64,000 nt of DNA from Verrucomicrobium sp. BvORR106. Its GTDB lineage: Bacteria; Verrucomicrobiota; Verrucomicrobiia; Verrucomicrobiales; Verrucomicrobiaceae. The notes under the pieces were generated by a model. The model ran no database searches and was not told the origin of the DNA. It saw only the letters and a list, made by a program, of their open reading frames with translations. The position numbers were made by a program, and so were the translations under genes. The stretch lies in contig NZ_BATR01000010.1 of NCBI RefSeq assembly GCF_000739655.1, positions 92,636 through 156,635 of the forward strand. Direction: 5' to 3'. Shown piece by piece: positions 36,324-45,937 of the stretch (the stretch's first letter is position 1; every line of letters starts with the position of its first letter).

Positions 36324-36944
36324 TCAGACCGCTGCCTTCTGTTGCCGGAGTTGAGGGGTGGATTCAAGCGCTTCCATGGCTTTGCGCAGCTTCCGCCGGG
36401 CGCGAAAGGCCCGAACCTTTACGAGGGTGGCGCTCCATCCGGTGACGGCTTGAACCTCTGCGACCGACCGGCCTTCCATGTCGATCATGGTGAGCACCAG
36501 CCGATCCGCGGGCTTCAAAGTTTCCAGAAGCTTGTGCGCCAGTTCCCGGGCACTCACGGCATCTCCTGAACTGGCCTGGGAGTGGTCCTGCAGCACTTGG
36601 TCCAGCACTTCCACCTCCTGCTCGCTGAGATCAGCCCAGCGCAGTTCCGGCCGACGCTTCTGGTGACGCAGCGCATCCAGGCACGTGGTCACGGCCACAC
36701 GAGACACCCAGTGCTCAAAAGGCATGGGGCCCCGCCATTGATCAATGCGGGCGAAGACCTTCATGAACACCTCCTGAGTGAGATCCTCCTCAGCGACGCG
36801 ACGCGGCAGATGCCCGCGCACAATACGAACGACTGCCGGATAGAGCAGCTCCACCATGGTGCGCGCCGCGGCCTCATCGCGATCATCCCGGACCCGTGCC
36901 ACCAATGGGGCAAAATCGGGCGGAGTGTCACGAGCGGCTGGCAT
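36324..36944 (-). CDS. ECF-type RNA polymerase sigma factor
   Basis: A 206-residue protein with the two-domain ECF layout. Region 2 (about 20-95) holds LYPAVVRIVRGHL, EEDLTQEVFMKVF and FEHWVSRVAVTTCLDALR. Region 4 (about 135-190) holds LKPADRLVLTMIDMEG and a helix-turn-helix VAEVQAVTGWSATLVKVRAF. It directs RNA polymerase to a dedicated set of promoters, usually for envelope stress. It is first in a minus-strand group with a small membrane protein, a CpxP-like protein and an ATL protein, at spacings of 62, 15 and 55 bases. Autoregulation is common in such operons, but I could not identify a promoter in the 185 bases upstream. Confidence 0.9.
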   Translation of the reverse strand: MPAARDTPPDFAPLVARVRDDRDEAAARTMVELLYPAVVRIVRGHLPRRVAEEDLTQEVFMKVFARIDQWRGPMPFEHWVSRVAVTTCLDALRHQKRRPELRWADLSEQEVEVLDQVLQDHSQASSGDAVSARELAHKLLETLKPADRLVLTMIDMEGRSVAEVQAVTGWSATLVKVRAFRARRKLRKAMEALESTPQLRQQKAAV

Positions 36945-37129
36945 GGAAGAACATGGGGCACGACCAATGAGACGCCGCCGTCGGGTCGCCGGTTACGTTT
37001 CTCTGCGCGAAAGCGCCGGGCTCTGCCATCAAGAACCTCGCCACCCCAGCTGGAGAGATCACCTCACCCCAGCCTTTCTTCGCTGCCACCCACCTCACCA
37101 CACCCAGAAAACACTGGGCAGGGAAGCGC

Positions 37130-37372
37130 CTATTCCATCTCACGGGCGACTTGCAGCGTGCGCTGCAAGGCATCCAGAAACTCCTCGGCGTTCTCCATGG
37201 GCAGCATGATGGTGTCGCGACGCCCTCGGACGTCCTCGGTGATCTTGATGAACCGACCCCGGTCGTTCTCCTTCAGGTCCAGGAAAAAGATTTTCCTTTC
37301 CCCGACGATTTTTTCACTGTGCAGCGGCGGAGCTCCGCGCTGCGGTTCTTCACCATAACCATACATGCTCAT
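37130..37372 (-). CDS. PUR-family nucleic-acid-binding protein (DUF3276)
   Basis: An 80-residue protein. KIFFLDLKENDRGRFIKITE, followed after a short loop by RRDTIMLPMENAEEFLDAL, is the beta-beta-alpha line of the bacterial PUR domain (DUF3276, related to eukaryotic Pur-alpha and Borrelia BpuR). These small proteins bind single-stranded DNA or RNA and can act as regulators. The length fits a single PUR repeat, which works as a dimer. It lies 118 bases downstream of trpS on the same strand; an AT-rich gap between them suggests a separate promoter. An in-frame Met at residue 3 is an alternative start. Confidence 0.8.
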   Translation of the reverse strand: MSMYGYGEEPQRGAPPLHSEKIVGERKIFFLDLKENDRGRFIKITEDVRGRRDTIMLPMENAEEFLDALQRTLQVAREME

Positions 37373-37489
37373 GCCTGTCCTCCATAACTGCGAAATTCTT
37401 TCGTAATCAAAGAATTCGCTTATTTCGGCGAGTCTAGAGGGGTGCGCCCCATTTTGTCCAACAAATTCGCATGGTCGCGACGCAGGCTC

Positions 37490-38455
37490 TCAGCCCAGTC
37501 CGACGGCGTGGCGCACACGGTCTAGAGTGCGACGAGCAACAACACGCGCCTTCGCGGCACCAGCCTGCAAGACATCATCCACATAACCATCCTGTGCCAC
37601 AATCTGCGCCCGACGCTCACGCGCCTCGGCAAAGAAGTCCCAGATCTTCTGGAACAACTGCTTTTTGTAGTCGCCATAGCCGCGGCCACCCTTTTTGAAG
37701 TCCGCCACCAGCGCGTCGTACTCTTCATTCGTGGCCACCAGCTTATAGAGCTTGAGAATGGAGCTGTCGTCCGTGGGCTTGGGCTCCTCCACGGGCGTGG
37801 CATCAGTGACGATCCTCATGATCTTCTTCTTAAGGGGGCTTTCCTCCTCAAAGAGACCGATGGTGTTGTTATAGCTCTTGCTCATCTTCCGGCCGTCCAG
37901 ACCGATCACGGTGGCCGTTTCCTCCCGGATCAGGGCTGCAGGAACTTTGAGCGTCCCCTCACCGAAGGTAAGGTTCATCTTGGTGGCGATGTCACGAGCC
38001 ACTTCCAAGTGCTGCTTCTGGTCCTTGCCCACCGGCACGCGGTCACTGTCATAGATGAGGATGTCCGCCGCCATCAACACGGGATAAGCAAAGAGGCCGT
38101 GGTTGGCTGCAATACCGTTTGCCACCTTGTCTTTGTAGCTGGTGCAGTTTTCCAGCATGGGCATGGGCGTCACCGTGCTCAGAATCCACGCCAGTTCTGT
38201 GTGCTCAGGCAAGTCACTCTGGCGGAAGAAGACCGCCTTTTCTGGATCCAGGCCACAGGCCAGGAAGTCGATGGCGAGATTGCGCACATTCTCCCGCAGA
38301 GCCTTGGCGTCCTGGATGCTGGTGAGCGAGTGATAGTCCGCAATGAAATAATAAGCGTCCCCCTCGTGCTGCAGTTGCAGCGAGGGTTGCATCATACCGA
38401 AGTAGTTGCCGAGGTGGAGCCGCCCGGTGGGCTGGAGGCCGGAGAGGATACGCAT
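37490..38455 (-). CDS. trpS: Tryptophan--tRNA ligase
   Basis: A 321-residue class I aminoacyl-tRNA synthetase that charges tRNA-Trp with tryptophan using ATP. The start matches the family (MRILSGLQPTGRLHLGNYFG), with HLGN as the HIGH-type signature. The second signature is GRKMSKSYNN (KMSKS loop, about residues 190-200). Intermediate family lines are VFFRQSDLPEHTELAWILS, DILIYDSDRVPVGKDQKQHL and TFGEGTLKVP. The length is typical of bacterial TrpRS (about 330). It is divergent from the lipoprotein gene at 38731. No T-box or trp leader was recognised in the 275-base gap. Confidence 0.97.
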   Translation of the reverse strand: MRILSGLQPTGRLHLGNYFGMMQPSLQLQHEGDAYYFIADYHSLTSIQDAKALRENVRNLAIDFLACGLDPEKAVFFRQSDLPEHTELAWILSTVTPMPMLENCTSYKDKVANGIAANHGLFAYPVLMAADILIYDSDRVPVGKDQKQHLEVARDIATKMNLTFGEGTLKVPAALIREETATVIGLDGRKMSKSYNNTIGLFEEESPLKKKIMRIVTDATPVEEPKPTDDSSILKLYKLVATNEEYDALVADFKKGGRGYGDYKKQLFQKIWDFFAEARERRAQIVAQDGYVDDVLQAGAAKARVVARRTLDRVRHAVGLG

Positions 38456-38730
38456 GGGATGGCGAAAGTGCTTGCGGACGGGGCAAAGTCAACCTAGGGA
38501 AAACTCCGTAATGATGATCGCCCGCCAGTTCAGTGGCCGCACCATTCTCCCGGGGTCTTGCACTCCCCCGTGATACGGTGACAGTGTCCTCTTTCAGCCA
38601 GCAGCCCTCGACGACGATCAGGCGCTGCGGCGGGTCTGTCTGCCGGTCAGACGACCTTTTTACCACGCTGAGCGCTCTCGACGCCGATACCCTGGCGAGA
38701 CCGCCCCACTCTATCGCCCCTCTTTTTAAA

Positions 38731-40944
38731 GTGCTGTCTATTCCCTGCCCCCTCCCGCTCCGCCGTTACGCCATCGCGGCCTGCGCCCTGCCCGTGCTCC
38801 TGCTTGCCGCCTGCAAAGACGAGGACAAAGATGCCCACGGCAAAGGCAAACCGGGCCAGATCAAGCTCAAGGAGCTGGATTCCCCCAAAGACGAGCTCTC
38901 CAAAGAAGTGGAAGCCTTTACGGGCAATCACACCCGCATCGTCTGGACCCAAGCTCGTAAAAAGGGAGCTTCCGATACTTTCGCCGTCTCTGAAGACCTC
39001 GTTCTGGTGGGCATCGACACTCGCAACGGTCTTGGTATCCGCGAAATCCTGGAGAAGCCGGGGAACTACTCGCGTCCGCTCATCAGCACGGATGGAAAGA
39101 CGATCCTCTTCACGGACAAGAACACCGTGCGCAAGGGCGGGAAGAAGCACTACAAGCCCTACATCTACAAAACCGACTGGCGGGGCACCAAGCCAGTGAG
39201 AGTGCTGGACGGCTATGCCACCCAATGCTGGCGGGACCCCAAGACAGGAGTTGAGTGGGTATACGCCGTGCGGAATCTCCGTGCCACGAAAGGTCTGTCT
39301 CTGGAGGCCCAGCGCCTGGTGCGCTTCCAGTTGGAGGATCCCACGAAGGAAGAACTCATCTACGACGACAGCTACATCACGCCGGACAACATCCAGTTCT
39401 CCCGTGACGGCACCCGGGCCAGCGCCCTCTTCCCCTGGCCCAATGCCGGCATTCTGGTTCAAGAGAACGGTCAGTGGCAGGCCAAGAAGCTGCTCAATGG
39501 CTGCTGGACGGCCTATGCGCCGGATAACAGCGGCCTGAATTGGGTCTTCGACGGCGAGCACAAGAGCGTGACGATGTACGCCGATGACGGTGCCAAGTCG
39601 TGGTCCTTGAAATTCAACGACGCTCCCGGCGTGAAGGGGCGTGAAATGTATCACCCCCGCTGGACGAACCACGCCCGCTTCATCACGCTGACCGGGCCCT
39701 ATTCCAAAGAGAAAAACTCCTCCGGGAACGTCATCAACAAAGGCGGTGGCTCGGCAGAGATCTATCTAGGCAAACTCACCCCAGGCGCTGACAAAGTAGA
39801 GTCGTGGCTCCGGGTAACCAAAGACAAACAGGGTGACGCCTACCCGGAAGTGTGGATCGCCGGCGCAGGTGAAGCTGCCCTGGCGGGACACCAGATCCGC
39901 AGCGGGGCCCGCTCCGCCGCCACAGCGGGCACCTGGCCTGTGGATCACAGCGGCCTGCTCCTCGTGTGGCGAGACCGCGAAGCGCTCAACACCTTCCGCG
40001 ACCGCTCGGGCCAGAAGCTGGAAGCCCGGCTCGACAGCCAAGGCGCGGCGCGATTTGGCCGCTGCAATGAGATGCTGCTGGATGGCGGCAGCTTCGTGAT
40101 GGAGGAGGAATCTGCCGCACCAGCCGTTGCACACTTTCAGGATCATGCCCCGGCCACCTTTGAAGCCATCGTCCTGCCTACCGCTTTCGAGGAATCCGGC
40201 AGTGCCAGCAGCGACAAGCCCAACGCCAATCAAAGTGCCCAAGTGCTCCACGCTCCCGGGATGCATCTTCAGCTTCGCGATGGAAAACTCACGGTCTCCA
40301 AAGCCGCTGGCCAGTCTTGGAAGTCCTCCCAGCCGCTTCCAGACAGTCCTTTCCATCTGATGGTGACGCGCACGGAGGCTGGCTTTGCCCTCTATGTGAA
40401 TGGCCAGCCGGCCGAACTCCAACCCTTCCCTGCCGATGAAGTCGCCCCCGTCAGCGATGCCATCATTTTTGGCGGCGGTTGGCAGGGGGGTCTGTTGCAG
40501 GTTGCTCTTCATGACCATGCTCTCCTAGCGGACCAAGCCACCGCGCACGCTGCCAGTGCCCAGGCCCGCATCAGCAGCCTCCCCGCCGCACCCCCACGCG
40601 TACGAGTGAAAGCCCGTCTGGTGGAAACCTCGGCGATGCCTACTCCGGAAGGGATCGAACCCTACACCGCCGCCCTGGTCGCCTATGTCTATGAGGTGCA
40701 AGAGGTCCTGGAAGGCGACTCCCCCACCACGGAGAAACGGCTGCTCGTAAAACACTGGGGCATGCTGGGGCGCGAACCCGTGCAGGGTTTCCCCCGTACC
40801 GAAGGGCAGATCTATGAATTGGTGGTGGAGCGACAGTCCGCCCACAGTCACCTGAACGGCGAGCGCGTGATGGATGACACCACCGCATTCGACCTCGAGC
40901 CCTGGTTCGACGTGTCCTCACCCCGGGTGACCCCTGCTAAATAG
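38731..40944 (+). CDS. Lipoprotein with beta-propeller-like and LamG-like domains
   Basis: About 737 residues from a GTG at 38731, chosen because it opens a lipoprotein signal ending in LLLAAC with the lipidation Cys at residue 28; upstream in-frame starts would bury it. Residues about 70-400 contain TolB/PD40-like blades: NYSRPLISTDGKTILFTDKN, DNIQFSRDGTRASALFPWP and YHPRWTNHARFITLTGP. Residues about 470-620 look like a concanavalin/LamG-like domain (FQDHAPATFEAIVLP ... GFALYVNGQPAEL). The C-terminal 100 residues form a further strand-rich domain. The next gene, 88 bases on, encodes an AlgX/AlgJ-like protein, so the two may cooperate in modifying or sensing an extracellular polysaccharide. 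No enzyme motif was seen. Confidence 0.65.
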   Translation: MLSIPCPLPLRRYAIAACALPVLLLAACKDEDKDAHGKGKPGQIKLKELDSPKDELSKEVEAFTGNHTRIVWTQARKKGASDTFAVSEDLVLVGIDTRNGLGIREILEKPGNYSRPLISTDGKTILFTDKNTVRKGGKKHYKPYIYKTDWRGTKPVRVLDGYATQCWRDPKTGVEWVYAVRNLRATKGLSLEAQRLVRFQLEDPTKEELIYDDSYITPDNIQFSRDGTRASALFPWPNAGILVQENGQWQAKKLLNGCWTAYAPDNSGLNWVFDGEHKSVTMYADDGAKSWSLKFNDAPGVKGREMYHPRWTNHARFITLTGPYSKEKNSSGNVINKGGGSAEIYLGKLTPGADKVESWLRVTKDKQGDAYPEVWIAGAGEAALAGHQIRSGARSAATAGTWPVDHSGLLLVWRDREALNTFRDRSGQKLEARLDSQGAARFGRCNEMLLDGGSFVMEEESAAPAVAHFQDHAPATFEAIVLPTAFEESGSASSDKPNANQSAQVLHAPGMHLQLRDGKLTVSKAAGQSWKSSQPLPDSPFHLMVTRTEAGFALYVNGQPAELQPFPADEVAPVSDAIIFGGGWQGGLLQVALHDHALLADQATAHAASAQARISSLPAAPPRVRVKARLVETSAMPTPEGIEPYTAALVAYVYEVQEVLEGDSPTTEKRLLVKHWGMLGREPVQGFPRTEGQIYELVVERQSAHSHLNGERVMDDTTAFDLEPWFDVSSPRVTPAK

Positions 40945-41032
40945 GGGTCCATCAAGCTTTCTGCGCTCGAAAGATGAAGACACGTTCATTTTTCCCGTTA
41001 TTCCATTCTCTGCTCTTTTGTGTAACCGCTGC

Positions 41033-42076
41033 ATGAAACTCCGCCTCACCTCCTCCACACTTGCCCTTCTCTGCGCTGCCCTCCTCGCCCCCACCGGCAC
41101 TCAGGCAGAAGACTTCACCACCATTGTGAAAGGGGCACTCGCCGCCTCAGCCCCCACGGATCGCTACGTCTCCGGTAAAGGCGATGGCAACTGGTTCTTC
41201 CTGCGCCGCGAGTTGGAGCACCTGCAAAACGGCGACCTGGCATCCGCCAGTTTTCCCCAGATCAATGTGGAAGGTACTGACCCGGTCCCCGTGATCGCGC
41301 AGTATGCCAAGGATCTCAAGGCTCTGGGCGTGGAACTCCTGGTGGTGCCGGTCCCCGCCAAGGCGTCAATCTATCCCGAGAAGCTGGACGCCAAGGCTGA
41401 TGCCGCCACCGTGCCCCCTCTGGCGAACTTCCTCGCCAAATTGAAGGCGGAAGGCGTGGAGTCCCTGGATCTGGAGGCGGAGTTCAAGAAAGTCCGCGCC
41501 GCCGATCCCGCCAATCAGCTCTACTGCGCCACGGATTCCCATTGGTCACCTTCCGCCTGCCAACTGGTTGCCAATCTCGTGGCTGCCAAATACAAGGCCC
41601 TCCCAGAGGTGGTTGCCGCCAAGACGACGGGTCTCACCACCCTGCCTGCCGAAACCCGTGAGTATCTCGGCGATCTCTTGAAGGACGCTCCAAAAGGCAC
41701 CGCAGCCAAGGAGAAGCTCCCTCTCGTTCGTGCGGGCCTGGGTGCCGGTGGCAGCGTGACCACCGTGGAAAGCAGCTCCGCGAGCCCGATCGTCGTGCTG
41801 GGGGACAGCCACCTGCAAATCTTCCGCAAGGGCGGCGACATGCTGGACACCCAAGGCGGCTTCGTCGATCACCTGCAGGTCGCCCTCGGCACTGCGGTGC
41901 AGGAGTTCACCATGCAGGCTGGCGGTGCCGATGGTCCCCGCGTGGAAATTGCCCGCGCCTCCGCCAAGAACCCGGAGTTCTGGTCCAAGAAGAAGGTCGC
42001 GATCTGGGTCTTCACCGCCCGCGAGTTCACCCTAGGCAAGTGGCGCGTGCTTCCCGCGCAGGTGAAGAAGAAATAG
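41033..42076 (+). CDS. AlgX/AlgJ-like SGNH-type O-acetyltransferase-related protein, periplasmic
   Basis: About 347 residues from the ATG at 41033, which begins a signal peptide (TLALLCAALLAPTGTQAED); a GTG 15 bases upstream is less likely. The motif ATDSHWSP gives D168 and H170, and VLGDSHLQIF gives S259. Together these are the Ser-His-Asp set of AlgX/AlgJ proteins, which O-acetylate alginate and similar exopolysaccharides in the periplasm with an MBOAT partner. GNWFFLRRELEHL near residue 50 is also family-like. The length is near that of AlgJ (about 390). No MBOAT gene is in the window, so the donor must come from elsewhere or the protein acts as an esterase. It pairs with the upstream lipoprotein gene. 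Confidence 0.75.
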   Translation: MKLRLTSSTLALLCAALLAPTGTQAEDFTTIVKGALAASAPTDRYVSGKGDGNWFFLRRELEHLQNGDLASASFPQINVEGTDPVPVIAQYAKDLKALGVELLVVPVPAKASIYPEKLDAKADAATVPPLANFLAKLKAEGVESLDLEAEFKKVRAADPANQLYCATDSHWSPSACQLVANLVAAKYKALPEVVAAKTTGLTTLPAETREYLGDLLKDAPKGTAAKEKLPLVRAGLGAGGSVTTVESSSASPIVVLGDSHLQIFRKGGDMLDTQGGFVDHLQVALGTAVQEFTMQAGGADGPRVEIARASAKNPEFWSKKKVAIWVFTAREFTLGKWRVLPAQVKKK

Positions 42077-42115
42077 AGAGGGAAAAGGGGGGAGGGAAGA
42101 GGGATAAGTTCTGAG

Positions 42116-42156
42116 AGCGGTGAGAGTGGCCTATGGGGCTGTCTCACCGCTTTTTT
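42116..42156 (+). terminator. Rho-independent terminator after AlgX-like gene
   Basis: A 10-bp stem (AGCGGTGAGA / TCTCACCGCT) is followed by a run of T. It lies between the convergent genes ending at 42076 and 42172. Confidence 0.85.
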
Positions 42157-42171
42157 CTTGCCCCCGCGGAG

Positions 42172-42489
42172 TTACTGGGGAGAGGACAGCGCCGCCAGGA
42201 CTTCGTTGGTGATGTTCTTCCCGCCGCTGAAGTTGGTGAAGAGGCTGCCGATGGAATAGATGGGCCCCCAGGGGATGCCCCACCAGCCGAAGAGGAACGT
42301 GAGCCCGGAGAAAGCGAGGCCTTTGACCACGGCGTTCTCCCCGCCTTTGAGAAAATAGATGTCGCTTGAGCGCTTGAAGGTCATGATGAGCACCGAAAAA
42401 GTGTACTCATAAATCACAAATCGGCCCCCACGGTCCAGCTCATGGCTCAATTCCTGGCCGGTCATGGACTCAATCCCAATGATTTTCAT
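42172..42489 (-). CDS. Small membrane protein of unknown function
   Basis: About 105 residues from the ATG at 42489, giving MKIIGIESMTGQELSHEL; a longer start adds 12 unlikely residues. The N-terminal half is soluble (LDRGGRFVIYEYTFSVLIMT) and the middle has one or two membrane-like segments (LAFSGLTFLFGWWGIPWGPI). It ends with GGKNITNEVL. The layout resembles small proteins of Bacteroidetes and Verrucomicrobia with no assigned role. It is convergent with the AlgX-like gene and divergent from the aconitase gene. Confidence 0.7.
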   Translation of the reverse strand: MKIIGIESMTGQELSHELDRGGRFVIYEYTFSVLIMTFKRSSDIYFLKGGENAVVKGLAFSGLTFLFGWWGIPWGPIYSIGSLFTNFSGGKNITNEVLAALSSPQ

Positions 42490-42696
42490 GCGGCAAATCT
42501 TCTGGTAAAGATCCGTGGAAAACAAGCTGATTTACAGTTACCTGCAAAAACTACGGGAGTGGAATCAAAATCCCGGCTTAGGAATACAATCTGCTTTTGC
42601 GGAGAAATTGGACTTGGGTGCAAACTGCGATGCAGGCGGCACTTGCCCCTCTGTCCGCCTTTGCTAAGTTTTTATTCTCTTTAACCTCAGATTGCC

Positions 42697-45411
42697 ATGT
42701 CTCTCGACGCGCTCCGCACCTTCAAGACCGGGTCCAATACGGACGGAAAGTTCTACTCGTTGCCTGAACTGGAGAAGCAAGGAGTAGGGCCGGTTTCCAA
42801 GTTGCCAGTGAGCATCCGCGTGGTGCTGGAGTCCCTGGTGCGCAATCTGGACGGCAAAAAGGTGACCCTGAAGGACGTGCAGAATCTGGCCAACTGGAAT
42901 GCCAAGGCCCCTGGTGACTACGAGATTCCCTTCACGGTCGCCCGCATCGTGCTGCAAGACTTCACCGGGGTGCCTCTTCTGGTGGACCTGGCCGCCATGC
43001 GCTCTGCCGTGCACGCCATGGGCAAGAACCCGAAGATGATCGAGCCGCTGGTGCCGGTGGATCTGGTGGTGGATCACTCTGTGCAGGTGGACTTTGCTGG
43101 CACGCAGGATTCCCTCAATCGCAACCTGGACCTTGAGTTCCATCGCAACCGCGAGCGCTACAAGTTCCTCAAGTGGGGTGAGCAGGCGTTTGACACTTTC
43201 AAAGTGGTGCCTCCCGGCATCGGCATCGTGCACCAGGTGAACCTGGAGTACCTCGCCAAGGGCGTGCTGGAAAAAGAGAACGTCTTCTATCCAGACAGCC
43301 TCGTGGGCACCGACTCCCACACGACCATGATCAACGGCCTCGGTGTCGTGGGTTGGGGCGTGGGTGGCATTGAAGCTGAGGCCGGTATGCTGGGCCAGCC
43401 AGTGACTTTCCTGGTGCCCGAAGTGGTGGGCATGCGCCTGACCGGTGCCCTTCAGCCCGGCGTAACCGCGACTGACCTTGTGCTGCGCGTGACCGAACTG
43501 CTCCGCAAAACCAAGGTGGTGGGCAAGTTCGTCGAGTTCTTCGGCCCTGGCGCCCGCGCGCTCAGCGTGCCGGACCGCGCCACCATCGCCAACATGGCCC
43601 CGGAATACGGCGCAACCATGGGCTTCTTCGGCATCGACGAGGCGACCATCGCCTACCTCACCGGTACCGGCCGCTCCGCCGAACTGTGCGGCACGGTGGA
43701 AAACTACTACAAGGCCCAGGGCCTGTGGGGCATCCAGGAAGGTGACGAGATCGAGTACACCCAGGTGGTGGAACTCGACATGTCCTCCGTGAAGCCCGGC
43801 GTGGCGGGTCCCAAGCGCCCGCAGGACCGCATCGACGTGGCAGCCCTCAAGGAGAAGTTTGAGTCCCTCCTCGTCGCCCCCACCCCAGATGGCTTCGGTA
43901 AGCCTTCCCTGAACGGCCAGTACGAAGTGACCGTGGACAGCAAGGACGGCGTGAAGGACAGCATCAAGCACGGCTCCGTGCTCATCGCCGCCATCACGAG
44001 CTGCACGAACACCAGCAACCCGAGCGTGATGCTGGCCGCCGGCCTCCTGGCCAAGAAGGCCAACGCCAAGGGCCTGACGGTGAAGCCTTCCGTGAAGACC
44101 TCCCTCGGACCCGGCTCCCGCGTGGTGACGGACTACCTTGAGAAAACCGGCCTCCAGACGGAGCTCGACCAGCTCGGCTTCCAGACCGTGGGTTACGGCT
44201 GTACCACCTGCATCGGCAACTCCGGCCCTCTCGATCCCGGCATTGAGAATGTGGTCCGCAATGAAGACGTGGTGGCCGCCAGCGTGCTCTCCGGCAACCG
44301 CAACTTCGAGGCCCGCGTGCACCAGAGCATCAAGGCGAACTTCCTCATGTCTCCCCCGCTCGTGGTGGCCTACGCCATCGCCGGCACGGTGGACGTGGAC
44401 CTTTCCAAAGAGCCTCTCGGCACCGGCAGCGACGGCCAGCCCGTCCTCCTGGCAGACATCTGGCCCAGCAGTGAGGAAATCGGTGCCGCCATGGCCAGCG
44501 CCCTCGCCCCGGAAGTGTTCCAGAAGCTCTACACGGGCTTTGCTGAGCAGAACCCGAAGTGGAACGAAATCCCCTCCAGCGTGGGCCTCGTTTACGACTG
44601 GGATCGCGACTCCACGTACATCCAGGAGCCTCCGTTCTTTGACAAGTTCAGCATGGAGCCCAGCGACATCAACGAGATCCACGGCGCCCGTCCGCTCGGC
44701 ATCTTCAGCGATAGCGTCACGACCGACCACATCTCCCCTGCTGGCAACATCAAGAAGGACAGCCCGGCCGGGAAGTACCTTCTGGAGAACCAAGTCACCC
44801 AGGCAGACTTCAACAGCTACGGCTCCCGCCGCGGCAACGACCGCGTCATGACCCGCGGTACCTTCGCCAACGTGCGCATCAAGAACCTCATGGTTCCTGG
44901 CACTGAGGGTGGTATCACCAAGTACTTCAGCGGCCCTGGCGTCTCCGCCGAGGCGGCAGAAGTGCTGCCGATCTACGACGCCGCTGAGCAGTACAAGGCC
45001 GCAGGCGTGCCGCTCGTCATCCTCGGTGGCGAAGACTACGGCATGGGCTCCAGCCGCGACTGGGCCGCCAAGGGCACGAACCTGCTGGGCGTGAAAGCTG
45101 TGATCACGAAGTCCTTCGAGCGTATTCACCGCTCGAACCTCGTGGGCATGGGCGTGCTGCCCTGCAACTTCGTGAACAAGGAAGACTACGACAAGGTGAA
45201 GGGTCTGACCGACGCCACCTTCAGCCTCCTGGGCGTGTCCAACGACATCAAACCCATGAGCGAAGCCACCCTGAAAGTCACCCAGGCAGATGGCGTGACC
45301 TTCAACGTGCCCGTCATCGTCCGCCTCGATACCCCGGTGGAAATCGACTACTACCGTGCCGGCGGCATCCTGCCTTATGTGCTCGCGCAGATCCTGCGCG
45401 CGAACGCGTAA
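42697..45411 (+). CDS. acnA: Aconitate hydratase A
   Basis: A 904-residue enzyme of the AcnA/IRP1 type that interconverts citrate and isocitrate in the citric acid cycle. The 4Fe-4S ligands are C436 ([14 protein letters not shown]), C502 and C505 ([12 protein letters not shown]), the same positions within one residue as in E. coli AcnA. Other family lines are [44 protein letters not shown] and [12 protein letters not shown]. The length equals typical AcnA (about 890). It stands alone, divergent from a small membrane protein gene with about 200 bases between, and ends at a strong terminator. Some IRP1-type aconitases also bind RNA when the cluster is lost; nothing here tests that. Confidence 0.97.
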   Translation: MSLDALRTFKTGSNTDGKFYSLPELEKQGVGPVSKLPVSIRVVLESLVRNLDGKKVTLKDVQNLANWNAKAPGDYEIPFTVARIVLQDFTGVPLLVDLAAMRSAVHAMGKNPKMIEPLVPVDLVVDHSVQVDFAGTQDSLNRNLDLEFHRNRERYKFLKWGEQAFDTFKVVPPGIGIVHQVNLEYLAKGVLEKENVFYPDSLVGTDSHTTMINGLGVVGWGVGGIEAEAGMLGQPVTFLVPEVVGMRLTGALQPGVTATDLVLRVTELLRKTKVVGKFVEFFGPGARALSVPDRATIANMAPEYGATMGFFGIDEATIAYLTGTGRSAELCGTVENYYKAQGLWGIQEGDEIEYTQVVELDMSSVKPGVAGPKRPQDRIDVAALKEKFESLLVAPTPDGFGKPSLNGQYEVTVDSKDGVKDSIKHGSVLIAAITSCTNTSNPSVMLAAGLLAKKANAKGLTVKPSVKTSLGPGSRVVTDYLEKTGLQTELDQLGFQTVGYGCTTCIGNSGPLDPGIENVVRNEDVVAASVLSGNRNFEARVHQSIKANFLMSPPLVVAYAIAGTVDVDLSKEPLGTGSDGQPVLLADIWPSSEEIGAAMASALAPEVFQKLYTGFAEQNPKWNEIPSSVGLVYDWDRDSTYIQEPPFFDKFSMEPSDINEIHGARPLGIFSDSVTTDHISPAGNIKKDSPAGKYLLENQVTQADFNSYGSRRGNDRVMTRGTFANVRIKNLMVPGTEGGITKYFSGPGVSAEAAEVLPIYDAAEQYKAAGVPLVILGGEDYGMGSSRDWAAKGTNLLGVKAVITKSFERIHRSNLVGMGVLPCNFVNKEDYDKVKGLTDATFSLLGVSNDIKPMSEATLKVTQADGVTFNVPVIVRLDTPVEIDYYRAGGILPYVLAQILRANA

Positions 45412-45438
45412 GGGATAGAGGTTCAAGATATTGAAAAA

Positions 45439-45466
45439 GGCCGCCAGGAGACTGGCGGCCTTTTTT
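45439..45466 (+). terminator. Rho-independent terminator of the aconitase gene
   Basis: A 9-bp perfect stem (GGCCGCCAG / CTGGCGGCC), a GAGA tetraloop and a run of T, 27 bases after the stop. Confidence 0.95.
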
Positions 45467-45610
45467 GTGGGAGGGAGTCAGGCGGGCAATCGTCCTGACC
45501 GCATTTGTGCCTCTATCATCACGGAAAAACCGATTGGGCTTGCAGGCTTGATTCCCAAGATGCGGCAGCCGCACTCGGTAAGCCCCAAGTCAACGTGGGG
45601 CAATGCTCAG

Positions 45611-45820
45611 AAGGGCCGAAGGTCCGTCGTCATACCAGCCCTGGGCAGCGCCCAGGGTTTACGGGCAAAAAAGATGCTGAGGGCTGAAGGCCCGACGTCA
45701 TTCAGGGATGTTCGTTGTGGGCAGGCTTGATGAGGTCGGACCTTCAGCCCTGAATTCATTGAGGTATACCAAACCCTGGGCGTTGCCCAGGGCTGGTATA
45801 AGTCCGGGCCTTTGGCCCTC
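45611..45820. repeat. Large inverted repeat next to rnpB
   Basis: Arms at about 45611-45708 and 45733-45820 are imperfect reverse complements. One arm reads GGGCCGAAGGTCCG, ATACCAGCCCTGGG, CGCCCAGGGTTT, GAGGGCTGAAGGCCC; the other gives the same blocks in reverse. Each arm itself contains a hairpin (CCCTGGGC / GCCCAGGG). It is a composite of two copies of a short element in opposite orientation. No gene is seen in 45467-45937. Confidence 0.8.
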
Positions 45821-45937
45821 AGCTTCTGCTCCGCCACTGCGAGTCAGACCGCTTAGTTCGCGGGACCTGCGCTCCCCTGACCTCAAGTCTTGCGTCTTGT
45901 GTCTTAAAGTCTTGTGTCTCCCGCGAAGCGGGAAGGA

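Noticed and set aside
42664..45426. Long minus-strand open frame (about 920 codons) opposite aconitase
   Set aside because: The plus strand encodes a complete aconitase with all three cluster cysteines; the antisense frame is a codon-bias by-product.
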